Assembly: GCF_900116005.1 (NCBI RefSeq)
Contig: NZ_FOYI01000010.1
Span: 62,001-126,000 of the forward strand
Reading direction: 5' to 3'
Source: Poseidonocella sedimentorum
GTDB taxonomy: Bacteria; Pseudomonadota; Alphaproteobacteria; Rhodobacterales; Rhodobacteraceae
Length of the DNA stretch: 64,000 nucleotides
The notes below the pieces were generated by a model. That model searched no databases. It was not told where the DNA came from and was given only the letters and a program-made list of their open reading frames with translations. Positions 24,236 to 32,809 of this stretch are shown here, piece by piece. Position numbers and translations under genes: made by a program. Within the stretch, counting starts at the first letter, position 1, and each line of letters opens with the position of its first letter.

Positions 24236-25072
24236 CTAGTCTTCTTTGCGCAAGCCCGGCCTGCCCCCGAGGGCAAACCGGCCCATGTCCAGCAGGAGCG
24301 CGCCCACCCCCGGGCGCATCTGCCGGCGCATCCGCCATGCATAAAGCGGACGGATCAGAGGCGCCAGAGGGCCGAACACCCGGCGCAGGACAGCCTGACG
24401 CGCGCCCCAGAGCGCCGGGCTCGGCGCGCGGTGGCCCGTGCTCTCGCCGGGATGGCGGCCCGCGACCACCGGCAGAGAGCGCCCCCTCAGCCCGGCGGCC
24501 AGCGCATCGGCGATGAACACGTATTCCTCGCCCAGCGGATGGCGCGCACCGAGGCCGAACTCGGGATCGAAGCCGAGCCCCTGCCGCCGGACGGCCTCAA
24601 GCCGCAGCATCAGCTCCGGGGCGCAGACGCGCCCGGCGGTGCGCCGGCTCAGGGCGTGGGGCCGGCGGCGCGACGGGCGCGCGGCGGCCAGCCGGTCCTC
24701 GCGCCACCCGGCGACGAAATCGAGCTCGGGCGCCGCGCGCAACGCATCGGCGAGCGCGAGTAGCCCCGCCACATCCAGCACGATATCGGCATCGCTGAAG
24801 ACGAGGAACGGCGTCTGCGCGCGCAGCATCGCGGCATTGCGGCTCCGCGAGAGCCCGAAACTGTCGAGCGCGACCACCTCAAGATCGGACCGGCCGGCCC
24901 CGAAGTTGTCCGCCCCAAAAGCCCCGCCCTGCACCAGCACGAGATAGCGCAGCCTCGGGTGCGGCAGCGGCAGGCGCAGTTGCCCCGCATCCGCGGCAAG
25001 GGTCGACACCGCGACCGTCAGATCCGGCCCGGCGGGATCCTTCGGCTCGGTGCGATATGTGGCGCTGTTCAT
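24236..25072 (-). CDS. GT-A glycosyltransferase
   Basis: Codes for 278 residues from the ATG at 25072; upstream in-frame codons include only a TTG. GT2-like features are a nucleotide-binding region with SRSRNAAMLRAQTPFLVFSD, the metal-binding FLVFSDADIVLDV motif (DAD), and a GLGARHPLGEEYVFIADAL segment that resembles the acceptor region seen in family 2 enzymes. The C-terminal third is arginine-rich and may contact the membrane. It is the first gene of the minus-strand sulfotransferase group and is divergent from kdsB. Confidence 0.8.
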   Translation of the reverse strand: MNSATYRTEPKDPAGPDLTVAVSTLAADAGQLRLPLPHPRLRYLVLVQGGAFGADNFGAGRSDLEVVALDSFGLSRSRNAAMLRAQTPFLVFSDADIVLDVAGLLALADALRAAPELDFVAGWREDRLAAARPSRRRPHALSRRTAGRVCAPELMLRLEAVRRQGLGFDPEFGLGARHPLGEEYVFIADALAAGLRGRSLPVVAGRHPGESTGHRAPSPALWGARQAVLRRVFGPLAPLIRPLYAWRMRRQMRPGVGALLLDMGRFALGGRPGLRKED

Positions 25073-25301
25073 GGCGCGATCATGGGCCGGGGTGCCGGGC
25101 AAGGTCAATCGACCGCCGCCCGCGCCACCGCCTTGACCTTGCGCCCCCGGCGGATTTGCACCATCACCACGACCAGATCACAGCAGCCGGGCAAGACCGA
25201 CCCGGCGGAGGGCGGCCATGTTCGACACAACCTGCAACGCACCGCGCAAAGCCACACGACCCCCCTGTGCAAACTGCTGCGCCGCGCGCATGATCTGACC
25301 C

Positions 25302-26099
25302 ATGCGCACCGTCATTCTCATCCCCGCCCGCTACGCCTCCAGCCGCTATCCCGGCAAGCCACTCGCGATGCTCAGACAGCCCGACGGGCGCGCGAAATCG
25401 CTCATCCGCATGAGCTGGGAGGCGGCCCGCGCGGTAAAGGGTATCGACGCGGTGTATGTCGCGACCGACGATACGCGCATCGCCGAGGCGACCGAGGCCT
25501 TCGGCGGCGAGGTCATCATGACCGATCCCGCGTGCGAGAACGGCACGGTGCGCTGCGCCGATGCGCTGGCCCGCCTGCCCGGCCCGGCTCCCGATCTTGT
25601 GGTGAATTTTCAGGGCGACGCCCCGCTCACCCCGCCGTGGTTCGTCGAGGAACTTGTGGCGGCAATGGCGGCAGAGCCCGGGCTTGCGATGGCGACGCCG
25701 ATCCTGCGCTGCGACCGGACGGCCTATTCCGCCTTCATCGAGGATCGCCGCAACGGGCGCGTCGGCGGCACCACTGTCGTCGCCGATGCCGCGGGCCGCG
25801 CGCTCTATTTCTCCAAGGAAGTCATTCCCTTCATCGATCCGGGCAAGCTGCCCGACCCGGTCCCTGTGTTTCACCACGTCGGCGTCTATGCCTACCGGCC
25901 CGAGGCCCTGCGCGCCTATGTCGCCGCCGGGCCGTGCCAGCTCGAAGAGCTTGAAGGGCTCGAACAACTCCGCTTCCTGCACGCCGGCATCCCGGTCCGA
26001 TGCGTCGAGGTCTCGGCCCGGGGCCGCGTCTTCTGGGAGCTCAACAACCCTCACGACGTGGGCCGGATCGAAGCCGCCCTGCGCGCGCAGCAGACCTGA
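25302..26099 (+). CDS. kdsB: CMP-Kdo synthetase
   Basis: Codes for 265 residues, close to the 250 of E. coli KdsB. The N-terminal CTP-binding motif IPARYASSRYPGKPLA is at residue 7. VVNFQGDAPL near residue 99 matches the NVQGDxP core, and FSKEVIPF with HHVGVYAYRPEAL match the C-terminal half. It activates Kdo with CTP. It is upstream of kdsA by 20 bp. A Kdo pair inside a capsule locus usually serves the poly-Kdo linker of Kps-type capsules or capsule Kdo residues, in addition to a chromosomal copy for LPS; that second copy is inferred, not seen. Confidence 0.95.
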   Translation: MRTVILIPARYASSRYPGKPLAMLRQPDGRAKSLIRMSWEAARAVKGIDAVYVATDDTRIAEATEAFGGEVIMTDPACENGTVRCADALARLPGPAPDLVVNFQGDAPLTPPWFVEELVAAMAAEPGLAMATPILRCDRTAYSAFIEDRRNGRVGGTTVVADAAGRALYFSKEVIPFIDPGKLPDPVPVFHHVGVYAYRPEALRAYVAAGPCQLEELEGLEQLRFLHAGIPVRCVEVSARGRVFWELNNPHDVGRIEAALRAQQT

Positions 26100-26119
26100 G
26101 AGAGGCCCCGAGACAGCCC

Positions 26120-26959
26120 ATGACCAAGACCGTCACCATCCGCGATATCGAGATCGGCGGCACCGCCCCGTTCAGCCTCATCACCGGCCCCTGCCAGCTT
26201 GAATCGCTCGACCACGCGCGGATGATGGCCGAGACCATCGCCGAGGCCTGCGCACCCACCGGCACGCGCTTCATCTTCAAGGCAAGCTACGACAAGGCCA
26301 ACCGTTCCTCGATCACCACCGAGCGCGGGCTGGGGATGGACGAGGGGCTCACGATCCTGTCCAAGATCCGCGACGAGTTTGGCGTGCCGATCCTGACGGA
26401 TGTGCATGACGCGGCGCAATGCGGCCCGGCGGGCGAGGTGGTCGACGTGATCCAGATCCCCGCCTTCCTCTGCCGCCAGACGGATCTGCTGCTCGCCGCC
26501 GGGCGGACCGGTTGCGCGATCAACATCAAGAAGGGCCAGTTCCTCGCGCCGTGGGATATGGAGAATGTCGCCGCCAAGGTGGCCTCGACCGGCAACGAGT
26601 CGATCCTGCTTTGTGATCGGGGGACGTCCTTTGGCTACAACACCTTGGTGAGCGACTTTCGCGGCCTGCCGATCATGGCGCGGACGGGCTACCCGGTGGT
26701 CTTCGACGCGACCCACTCTGTCCAGCAGCCCGGCGGTCAGGGGACGACCAGCGGCGGCCAGCGCGAGTTCGCGCCGGTGCTGGCGCGCGCGGCGGTGGCG
26801 GTCGGGGTTTCGGCGCTTTTCATCGAAACCCACCAGGACCCGGACAATGCCCCCTCCGACGGGCCGAACATGATCCCGGTCGAAAAGATGGGCACCCTCA
26901 TCGGACAACTCCGCGCGCTCGACGATCTGACCAAATCGCAACCGCCGATCGGGCTCTGA
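26120..26959 (+). CDS. kdsA: Kdo-8-phosphate synthase
   Basis: Codes for 279 residues from the ATG at 26120. The class I aldolase barrel motifs of KdsA are clear: LITGPCQLES at residue 20, FKASYDKANRSS, GVPILTDVHD, INIKKGQFLAPWDM and FDATHSVQQPGGQGTTSGGQ. It condenses arabinose-5-phosphate with phosphoenolpyruvate. It ends 10 bp before the convergent DUF4403 gene with no hairpin. No kdsC or kdsD is present in the window, although the NeuA-fused HAD domain is of the KdsC type. Confidence 0.97.
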   Translation: MTKTVTIRDIEIGGTAPFSLITGPCQLESLDHARMMAETIAEACAPTGTRFIFKASYDKANRSSITTERGLGMDEGLTILSKIRDEFGVPILTDVHDAAQCGPAGEVVDVIQIPAFLCRQTDLLLAAGRTGCAINIKKGQFLAPWDMENVAAKVASTGNESILLCDRGTSFGYNTLVSDFRGLPIMARTGYPVVFDATHSVQQPGGQGTTSGGQREFAPVLARAAVAVGVSALFIETHQDPDNAPSDGPNMIPVEKMGTLIGQLRALDDLTKSQPPIGL

Positions 26960-26969
26960 ACGCGCGCCG

Positions 26970-28730
26970 TCATTCGACCGCGAGCCGCGTTATCCCCGTG
27001 CTCAGCATCGCGTCCCCGCTGCTGCGCACCGCCAGTTTCAGGGTGTTGTCGTCGATCCAGAACGCCTCCGTGGCGAGCTCCGTGAGCGAAAGGCGCAGCG
27101 TGCCGAACTCGGTCTCAAACCTGTAGTCGCGGAAGCTGTCGAGGATCTGGCGGAACTGCGCGTCGGGCGCAACGCGCAGCCGGGTTTCCAAAAGGTGCTC
27201 CAGCGGCCCTTCAGTGAACCAGGCGGCGCGGTTGAGCAGCTCGGAGCTGCTGCCCGCATCGAACTTGATGTCGCGAAGCGCGATCTCGCCAGTCTGCGGA
27301 TCAAGGCTCGGGCGCGCGGTGAGATAGGCGCGCGCCCGCAGGTTGAGCCAGCTCACGCCCGCGGCCTCCAGCCCGAGCACGATGCGGTCGTGGCTCTGGT
27401 AGGCGCGCAGGCCAAGCTCGCGGATGCGCAAGGACGGGGCCGCCTCGGCGAGATAGGCGCGGACGAGCCTTGTGCCCTCCCGCTCCAGCGCGTCCAGCGG
27501 CACGTGGGCCACCGGTGTGACCCGAAACCCGATTTTCGGCGCCGCGACCATGCGCACCGGGATCGGCGCCTGCGCCGCGCTGTCGGGCCCCGGCCCGCCG
27601 TAGTGCAACTCGGGCGCCGCCCGCAGCCCGCCAGAGACGCGCAGCATATGCGGCCCCGCCGCCCCCTGCCCGACCTCTGGCGAGGCCTGAAACGCGACCG
27701 GGCGCAGGCGCAGCCAGACCGGGTGGTCGGGGTGCAGCCGCTGCGGCGCACGCAGGAGGGTATCGGCCAGATCGAGCGCGGCGGTTACCTGCTCCGCGGC
27801 TATGGGCGCGGCGCTCTGCTCATCCAGCGCGCCCTGAAACGCGGCGCGCATCTTGTCGCGCAGCGCCGCGCCCACCGACGCATCGAGCAAATCCCCAAGC
27901 CCGCGCAAATCAACATGCTCAAGCATCGGGATGGCGCAGCCGCCCCGGTCGAGCGCAAGATCGAGCGCGCCCAGCTCTGGCAGGATCCGAAGCGCCCGCC
28001 CGGCCACGCTCAGCGCGACATCGGCCTCGGCCCGGACGGTCACCGGCAGGGTGCAACCATGACGATCCAGCGGCAGGGCCTTGCCCAAAAGATCGCCCTG
28101 AATCCCAAGCGCGAGATGGGCGTCGAGCCGCGCCGTCACCGCCACGCGCGGCCCGACCATACGCATCGAAAGCCCGCGCAGAAAGACACGGTAGCGCAGT
28201 TCGGGCACCGGCGTGACCGCCGCCGCCACATCGCCCAACGGCGTGCATTCCAGCGTCTCGTGAACCACCTGCCGCGAGACGGACACGACCTTGTTGAGCG
28301 TGCGCCAGGAGCACTGCCCGATGATCTCGAAAAACCGTTTCGGCTCCTTGAGGATGCTGCCGCAGTTCAGCTTTTCGGTGATCGTCTCGACCACGCGCAC
28401 CGGGCGGCATTCCTCTTCGAGCGGCGCGCCGAGCCCGGGAAGCCTGAGCAGCCCCGCAACGCTCTTGCGGACGATCCCGGCCGAGCTGCCCTCGGCCACC
28501 GGGGCTGCGCCCACCGCGTCAAGCACCGTGTTTTCAATGAGCGCGAGCGGCAGGTCGAGCGGCACGAACACGCGCGATTCGGCGACCTCGACGGCGCGGG
28601 CCTCGGGCGCGGCCCCGGGCGGCGGATCAGGGTTGATCGAGAGCATCACCCCGGCGAGCCCGTAGGCCGCGCCGCCGAGGAGCGCCGCCCCGATCCCGAG
28701 CCGGACCGCGATCCGCCGCGCCGGGCTCAT
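26970..28730 (-). CDS. DUF4403-like exported or membrane-anchored protein
   Basis: Codes for 586 residues from the ATG at 28730, overlapping the upstream stop by 4 bp (ATGA). One N-terminal hydrophobic helix (IGAALLGGAAYGLAGVML, residues 12-30) acts as signal or anchor. The rest is extracytoplasmic: SRVFVPLDLPLALIENTVLD and WLRLRPVAFQASPEVG fit the DUF4403 pattern of tandem beta-rich lobes. DUF4403 function is unknown. Conserved cysteines (ECRPV, KLNCGS, IGQCSW, ECTPL, HGCTL, GGCAI) could form disulfides, consistent with a periplasmic location. It is the last gene of the four-gene operon. Family assignment is moderate. Confidence 0.65.
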   Translation of the reverse strand: MSPARRIAVRLGIGAALLGGAAYGLAGVMLSINPDPPPGAAPEARAVEVAESRVFVPLDLPLALIENTVLDAVGAAPVAEGSSAGIVRKSVAGLLRLPGLGAPLEEECRPVRVVETITEKLNCGSILKEPKRFFEIIGQCSWRTLNKVVSVSRQVVHETLECTPLGDVAAAVTPVPELRYRVFLRGLSMRMVGPRVAVTARLDAHLALGIQGDLLGKALPLDRHGCTLPVTVRAEADVALSVAGRALRILPELGALDLALDRGGCAIPMLEHVDLRGLGDLLDASVGAALRDKMRAAFQGALDEQSAAPIAAEQVTAALDLADTLLRAPQRLHPDHPVWLRLRPVAFQASPEVGQGAAGPHMLRVSGGLRAAPELHYGGPGPDSAAQAPIPVRMVAAPKIGFRVTPVAHVPLDALEREGTRLVRAYLAEAAPSLRIRELGLRAYQSHDRIVLGLEAAGVSWLNLRARAYLTARPSLDPQTGEIALRDIKFDAGSSSELLNRAAWFTEGPLEHLLETRLRVAPDAQFRQILDSFRDYRFETEFGTLRLSLTELATEAFWIDDNTLKLAVRSSGDAMLSTGITRLAVE

Positions 28731-30067
28731 GCCGCGACCAGCGCGAGCGGAAGCCGGGTGGCGGCGGCGAGCGTGGCGGCATCGGAGAGGCCCTCCGCCC
28801 GGCTCTGATGCGCCTCCTCGCGCGCCAGCGGCAGCGCGCTGGCCCAGCCCACGACCACCTCGCGGGGCAGGCCAAGGGTCTCGCCGATCTCGCCCGTGCC
28901 GCTGCCGCGCGCGATCATGCTCTTGGCCGTCAGCTCGCGGCGCAGGTCCTCCAAGGCGGTGACGCGCAGGATGAGCATCTCGGCGATGGGCTCCAGCGGC
29001 CCCGCGCCCTCGATCTGCGCCCAAAGCGCGGGGAGCGCCTCGTCCAGCGCGTCATCGAGATCGTCGAGCGCGCCGGGGCCGAGGCCGGTCGCGCCGATGA
29101 TATCCTCCTCCGAGCCTCCCCGGATCAACGCATCGCGCGCGTCCACTGTCCGGGCGATCATCTCGGCCTGTTCCGGCGCAAGCCCGAGCTTCGCCGCCAC
29201 ATCGCCCGTGCCCGCCCCCGCCGCCAGCCGCACCTCCGCCGCAAGACGCAGCCGGATCTGCTCCAGCGCTTCGGCCGTGAGTCCCTCGATCATGGTCAGG
29301 ATCAGCTCGGGTGGCATGTCATGGCGCAGCATCCGCCGCGCGGTGTCGAACTGCGCTTTGCGCCGGCCGAGATCGGCGAGCCCCTGGTTGATCGCACCGA
29401 CATAGGCCTCCGGCGTGGCGACGCCCGCTTCCGCCAGCATCGCATCGCGCTGCGCACCGGCCTCCTGTGTCGCGGCAACCAGCATGGCGTAGTCGCGCCT
29501 GGCCTTGGCCACGGTGTCGCGCAGCTTGTCGAGCTCGGGGCGGAGCTGATCGTTGATCTCCCTGGCCGAGGCGAGCTTGATGATGTAGCCGGTGAGCTCC
29601 ACCGCCGCCGCGAGGTAGAGCGAGGCCTTGGCGACCTTCATCACCTTGAGATACTTGGTCGATTTCATCATCCGCGCGACCTTGCCGCCCTCCTTGGCGA
29701 TATTGAGATAGCGCCCGCCGGCAAACGTCAGGTCGAGCACGAAGGGCATGCCCATCAGCCCCAGCAGCATGCCCATCTGATCGGCGGGCCCGAGTACGTA
29801 GCGGTTGATCGTCGCGAGCGCCTTTTCGCCATCGCCGGGCAGGGGCGGAGCAAAGACGCCGGTCGTCTTTTCCACCATCTCGGCAAAGAAGCGCGTCTTT
29901 TCCTCCATCAGTTTGAGATCGGCGATGATGGCCGAAAGCTCCCGGCCCCTGGCGTCGAACCTGTCGCGCAGCGTGAGCAACTCCTCGCGCTGCGCGTCGA
30001 TGGCGGCGGTGAGCTCGCGGGTCTTGCCCGGCTCGAAAAAGATCGTCTCGGAAAAATCGAAGGTCAT
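28727..30067 (-). CDS. Unknown coiled-coil protein with hydrophobic hairpin and C-terminal repeats
   Basis: Codes for 446 residues; no family recognised. Residues 15-70 are a predicted coiled-coil. Residues 92-118 and 145-166 are hydrophobic (MGMLLGLMGMPFVLDL and LYLAAAVELTGYIIKLA). Residues 170-215 are a second coiled-coil. From 247 to the end, four or five short helical units share a pattern with acidic/small residues, then A-x-x-TGL or KLGL: GDVAAKLGLAP, EDIIGATGLGP, GEIGETLGLPR, DAATLAAATRLPL. The coiled-coil/hydrophobic-tip/coiled-coil order resembles alpha-pore-forming toxins, but that is inference. Translationally coupled on both sides (ATGA overlaps). Confidence 0.55.
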   Translation of the reverse strand: MTFDFSETIFFEPGKTRELTAAIDAQREELLTLRDRFDARGRELSAIIADLKLMEEKTRFFAEMVEKTTGVFAPPLPGDGEKALATINRYVLGPADQMGMLLGLMGMPFVLDLTFAGGRYLNIAKEGGKVARMMKSTKYLKVMKVAKASLYLAAAVELTGYIIKLASAREINDQLRPELDKLRDTVAKARRDYAMLVAATQEAGAQRDAMLAEAGVATPEAYVGAINQGLADLGRRKAQFDTARRMLRHDMPPELILTMIEGLTAEALEQIRLRLAAEVRLAAGAGTGDVAAKLGLAPEQAEMIARTVDARDALIRGGSEEDIIGATGLGPGALDDLDDALDEALPALWAQIEGAGPLEPIAEMLILRVTALEDLRRELTAKSMIARGSGTGEIGETLGLPREVVVGWASALPLAREEAHQSRAEGLSDAATLAAATRLPLALVAA

Positions 30068-30855
30068 GCGGGTTCTCCCAGCTTGCCGGTCTTGTGCGGC
30101 GGGGCCTCCTGCGGCGCCGCGGCGCGGGCGATGAGGGCGGGGGTGAAGCCGGTGATCCGCGCGATTGCGGCGGCGTCATGGCCCTCGGTCAGAAGCCGCG
30201 CCACGATCCGCAGGCGCGCCGCGTCGGAGGCTTGGGCGACCCGCAGATCGGAGGCGCTGGCCTCGGCCCCGAGCGCCGCAAGCCGCTGGCGCGCGGCGGC
30301 GGTCTCGCGCTCCAGAGCCTGGCGGGCGCGGGATAGCGTTCCGCCCGCCGCCCGGAGCCGCCGCGTCGCATCCTGCGCGCACCGGGTCTCCCGCTCCAGA
30401 TATTTCCGCTCGGCGGGGACGTCGCGCACGTTCCACGCCGCCTCCGTGAGGTTGAGCGTCAGGGTCTTCAGCACGAAGCGCGCCCCGTCCTCGGCCGCCT
30501 GCCCGACCTTGCCGATGCCGGTTTCGGGCGCGGCGTCCCAGTCCGGATCGGCGATGTCGAGCCGCCTCGGCGGGGCCGCACCGGGATGATCGCGGAAAAT
30601 TTCGGTGATCCGCTCGTACTCGATTCGCGCGGTCTCATAGGCGACCTGCTCGGCCACCAGCGCGACGCGCGCGCCCTCGTAGCCGTCCGAGGCCTGCTGC
30701 AACGCGCGCCGGTCGTCCTTCAGCGCGACATCCTTGTCCGTCACCATCCGCAGCGGCTGCAGGACCGCCTTGTCGATGGGTTTGATCACGGCGCGATCGA
30801 TGGGCCGGGCGATCTTCTCCCGGGCAAAGCGGCCGATGGATTTGAAAATGCCCAT
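30064..30855 (-). CDS. Unknown soluble coiled-coil protein with C-terminal TGF/TGL motif
   Basis: Codes for 263 residues; no family recognised. A basic N-terminus (MGIFKSIGRFAREKIARPIDRAV) is followed by long helices around 40-90 and 145-215 with many charged and alanine residues. There is no membrane segment. The C-terminus (residues 222-246, LLTEGHDAAAIARITGFTP) repeats the motif found in its two operon partners. It overlaps the downstream gene by 4 bp and follows the upstream gene by 10 bp. Among the three coiled-coil proteins it is the one lacking a hydrophobic centre, so it could be a soluble partner. Function unknown. Confidence 0.5.
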   Translation of the reverse strand: MGIFKSIGRFAREKIARPIDRAVIKPIDKAVLQPLRMVTDKDVALKDDRRALQQASDGYEGARVALVAEQVAYETARIEYERITEIFRDHPGAAPPRRLDIADPDWDAAPETGIGKVGQAAEDGARFVLKTLTLNLTEAAWNVRDVPAERKYLERETRCAQDATRRLRAAGGTLSRARQALERETAAARQRLAALGAEASASDLRVAQASDAARLRIVARLLTEGHDAAAIARITGFTPALIARAAAPQEAPPHKTGKLGEPA

Positions 30856-30865
30856 AGCCCCGCCC

Positions 30866-31828
30866 TCAGATGCTGCAGATCGACGGATCGGCGTCGATCA
30901 GAGCCTTGCGGCGCGAGACCACCGGCCCGGGCAGGCCCGTGTAGAGCGCGACGTCCGCGGCCGACAGCGGCGGGTTGGCGCAGAGCATCCGCGTCGCCGA
31001 CTGGAGCGCGCCCTGAACCTCGCCCGCAGTCTGGACCGCACCGCCGAGATAGGCGGCAAGTTCATCGGGCGTGCCAAAGCCCAGCAGCTTCATCAGCTCG
31101 GTGATCTCGCCGGTCATCTGCCCGGTGCCCGCGACCATCGCGTCGTGGCTGTCGCAGGTCGAGGCGTACCAGCCCTGATAGCTCTCGATCGCGTCTTCCA
31201 GATAGGTCCGCCGTTTCCGCGCGTTTTCGATGGAGGCCCAGATCCCGACCCCGGCGGAAGCCACGGAGACAAGCGCCCCCGCCGCGCCGAGCATCTTGAA
31301 ATTCCGCGCCGCCTTGATCGACTTGAGGTTCTTGGCCAGCGGCCCGCCGGGCGCAAATTGCGCCTTCTCCACCGCCAGCGCGCCCTTGGCCAGCGCGCTC
31401 GCCCCGCGCGCCGCACCGGCCGCCTTGCCGAAGCCGTAAAGCGCGGTCAGCCCGCCGGCATAGATCGAATATTTCGCCACATTGGCAACCACTTCCGCCG
31501 CGCCGCCCTGCAACTGAAAGAACGAGAACTCCTCCAGAAGCTCGAACCCCGGCGCGATCACCGCCGCCGACTGGGCGATCTCATTGAGGGTTTCGAGCTT
31601 GGTGAAGATCCGAATGTAGTCGGCGTAGACGTCGTCATAGGCCTCCTTCGCCGCGTCATGGGCTGCGGCAAGCGTCGGGGCGGCGGCGGCGTATTCGTCG
31701 AACTTGGCTTCGAGCGCGTCGTCTTCCGCCGCTTCGATCTCGTCGCGCGTGCCGATGGGATCGATCTGCGGGATCTCGCTTTCCGCGTCATCGGACGCAG
31801 ATCTTCTGTCCATGGTCATCTCTGTCAT
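30866..31828 (-). CDS. Unknown coiled-coil protein with hydrophobic centre, first gene of the operon
   Basis: Codes for 320 residues from the ATG at 31828, supported by AAGGAG 6 nt upstream. An acidic N-terminus (residues 10-45) leads into a helix at 48-90, then hydrophobic or glycine/alanine-rich helices at 105-155 and 178-200 (GAAGALVSVASAGVGIWASI), then another helical region at 202-250. The C-terminus (285-310) carries PLSAADVALYTGLPGPVVS, the same motif as in the next two gene products. No signal peptide. No homolog is recognised. The layout suggests a membrane-inserting helical bundle, which is an inference. Confidence 0.5.
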   Translation of the reverse strand: MTEMTMDRRSASDDAESEIPQIDPIGTRDEIEAAEDDALEAKFDEYAAAAPTLAAAHDAAKEAYDDVYADYIRIFTKLETLNEIAQSAAVIAPGFELLEEFSFFQLQGGAAEVVANVAKYSIYAGGLTALYGFGKAAGAARGASALAKGALAVEKAQFAPGGPLAKNLKSIKAARNFKMLGAAGALVSVASAGVGIWASIENARKRRTYLEDAIESYQGWYASTCDSHDAMVAGTGQMTGEITELMKLLGFGTPDELAAYLGGAVQTAGEVQGALQSATRMLCANPPLSAADVALYTGLPGPVVSRRKALIDADPSICSI

Positions 31829-31945
31829 GGGTCTCTCCTTGGTCAAGATGTGCAGGGTCTCGGGCCGTCCGGTCGGGGCGACCTTTCTATGGGGTCGTTC
31901 TTGAAGTGGTGGCTTGGAAAATTGAGAGGGCCGGGAAAAGCAGGG

Positions 31946-32659
31946 CTATCTTCGGAGCCGCGCGCGCAGCAGGCCGGTGAGCCCGAGCGCGCCCAGAAGC
32001 AGGGGTAAGCCGGCCGGCAGGGGCACGGTGGCCGGCTCGCCGGTCAGGGTGAAATTGTCGAAGCCGCCGCGCAACGAACGGCCGTCGTTTGCGGAAAAGG
32101 CGGCGATCCCGAGCGAGACCGCCTGGCCCATGAACCCGCCGAGGTCGACCTCCGCGTGCCAGTCGAAGAGAGGATCGGCGGGGGCGGCAAGCGAGGCGCC
32201 GGAGAGGGCGGGATTGGCGAAGGGATCCACCGTTGCCCCGCTGCTTTCAATGTCGAAAATCCACGTGTAATTCAGCGCGCTGTCGAAGAGAAAGACCGAG
32301 AGTGAATCCACGAAGGGGCTCGTCCCCGAGGAGCCCGGGTCAGTCAGATCGCTGATGAGCCGCGCATCGAAGCTCAAGGTCCGGGCCGTGGCGCTGATGG
32401 TGATCGGTGTCGTCACCCCGGCATAGGTCATGCCTTCCAGCGTGCTGCCGGTCGAGATCTCCAGGTAGGGGTTGCCGCCCGCATCTGCGATCGAGATCCA
32501 GTTGGCCGGGTCCAGCGTGCAGACGAAGGCGCAGGCCTCGGCGGTGAAGCCGGTGAGCCCGGCGCTGAAATCCCCGTTGACCACCGCGCCTCTGGCGGGC
32601 GCCGCGATGGCAAGGGTGGCGGCAAGGGTGGCGGGGAAAAACCCGGGCATAAAACGCAT
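31946..32659 (-). CDS. VPLPA-CTERM sorted surface protein
   Basis: Codes for 237 residues from the ATG at 32659. Signal peptide is MRFMPGFFPATLAATLAIAA, cleaved near residue 25. The mature part is beta-rich (VVNGDFSAGLTGFTAE, later FDNFTLTGEP) and resembles carbohydrate-binding-like, PEP-CTERM-type ectodomains. The C-terminus is a tripartite sorting signal: VPLPAGLPLLLGALGLTGL followed by RARLRR. VPLPA-CTERM is the roseobacter variant of PEP-CTERM, processed by an exosortase-like enzyme not present here. Probably surface or exopolysaccharide associated. Confidence 0.85.
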   Translation of the reverse strand: MRFMPGFFPATLAATLAIAAPARGAVVNGDFSAGLTGFTAEACAFVCTLDPANWISIADAGGNPYLEISTGSTLEGMTYAGVTTPITISATARTLSFDARLISDLTDPGSSGTSPFVDSLSVFLFDSALNYTWIFDIESSGATVDPFANPALSGASLAAPADPLFDWHAEVDLGGFMGQAVSLGIAAFSANDGRSLRGGFDNFTLTGEPATVPLPAGLPLLLGALGLTGLLRARLRR

Positions 32660-32809
32660 ATCTATCCAATCCTGACGTCTGCGCCTGAATATGGCGCGGT
32701 CATGCGGCCCGGACCTCCTGCCCGACCGTTGACCCAAGGTTAACCGGGCGCGGCGCGACGTGGCAATCAGGTGATCACCCCATTTGCCATGCGCCCGCCG
32801 GCCGGGCCC

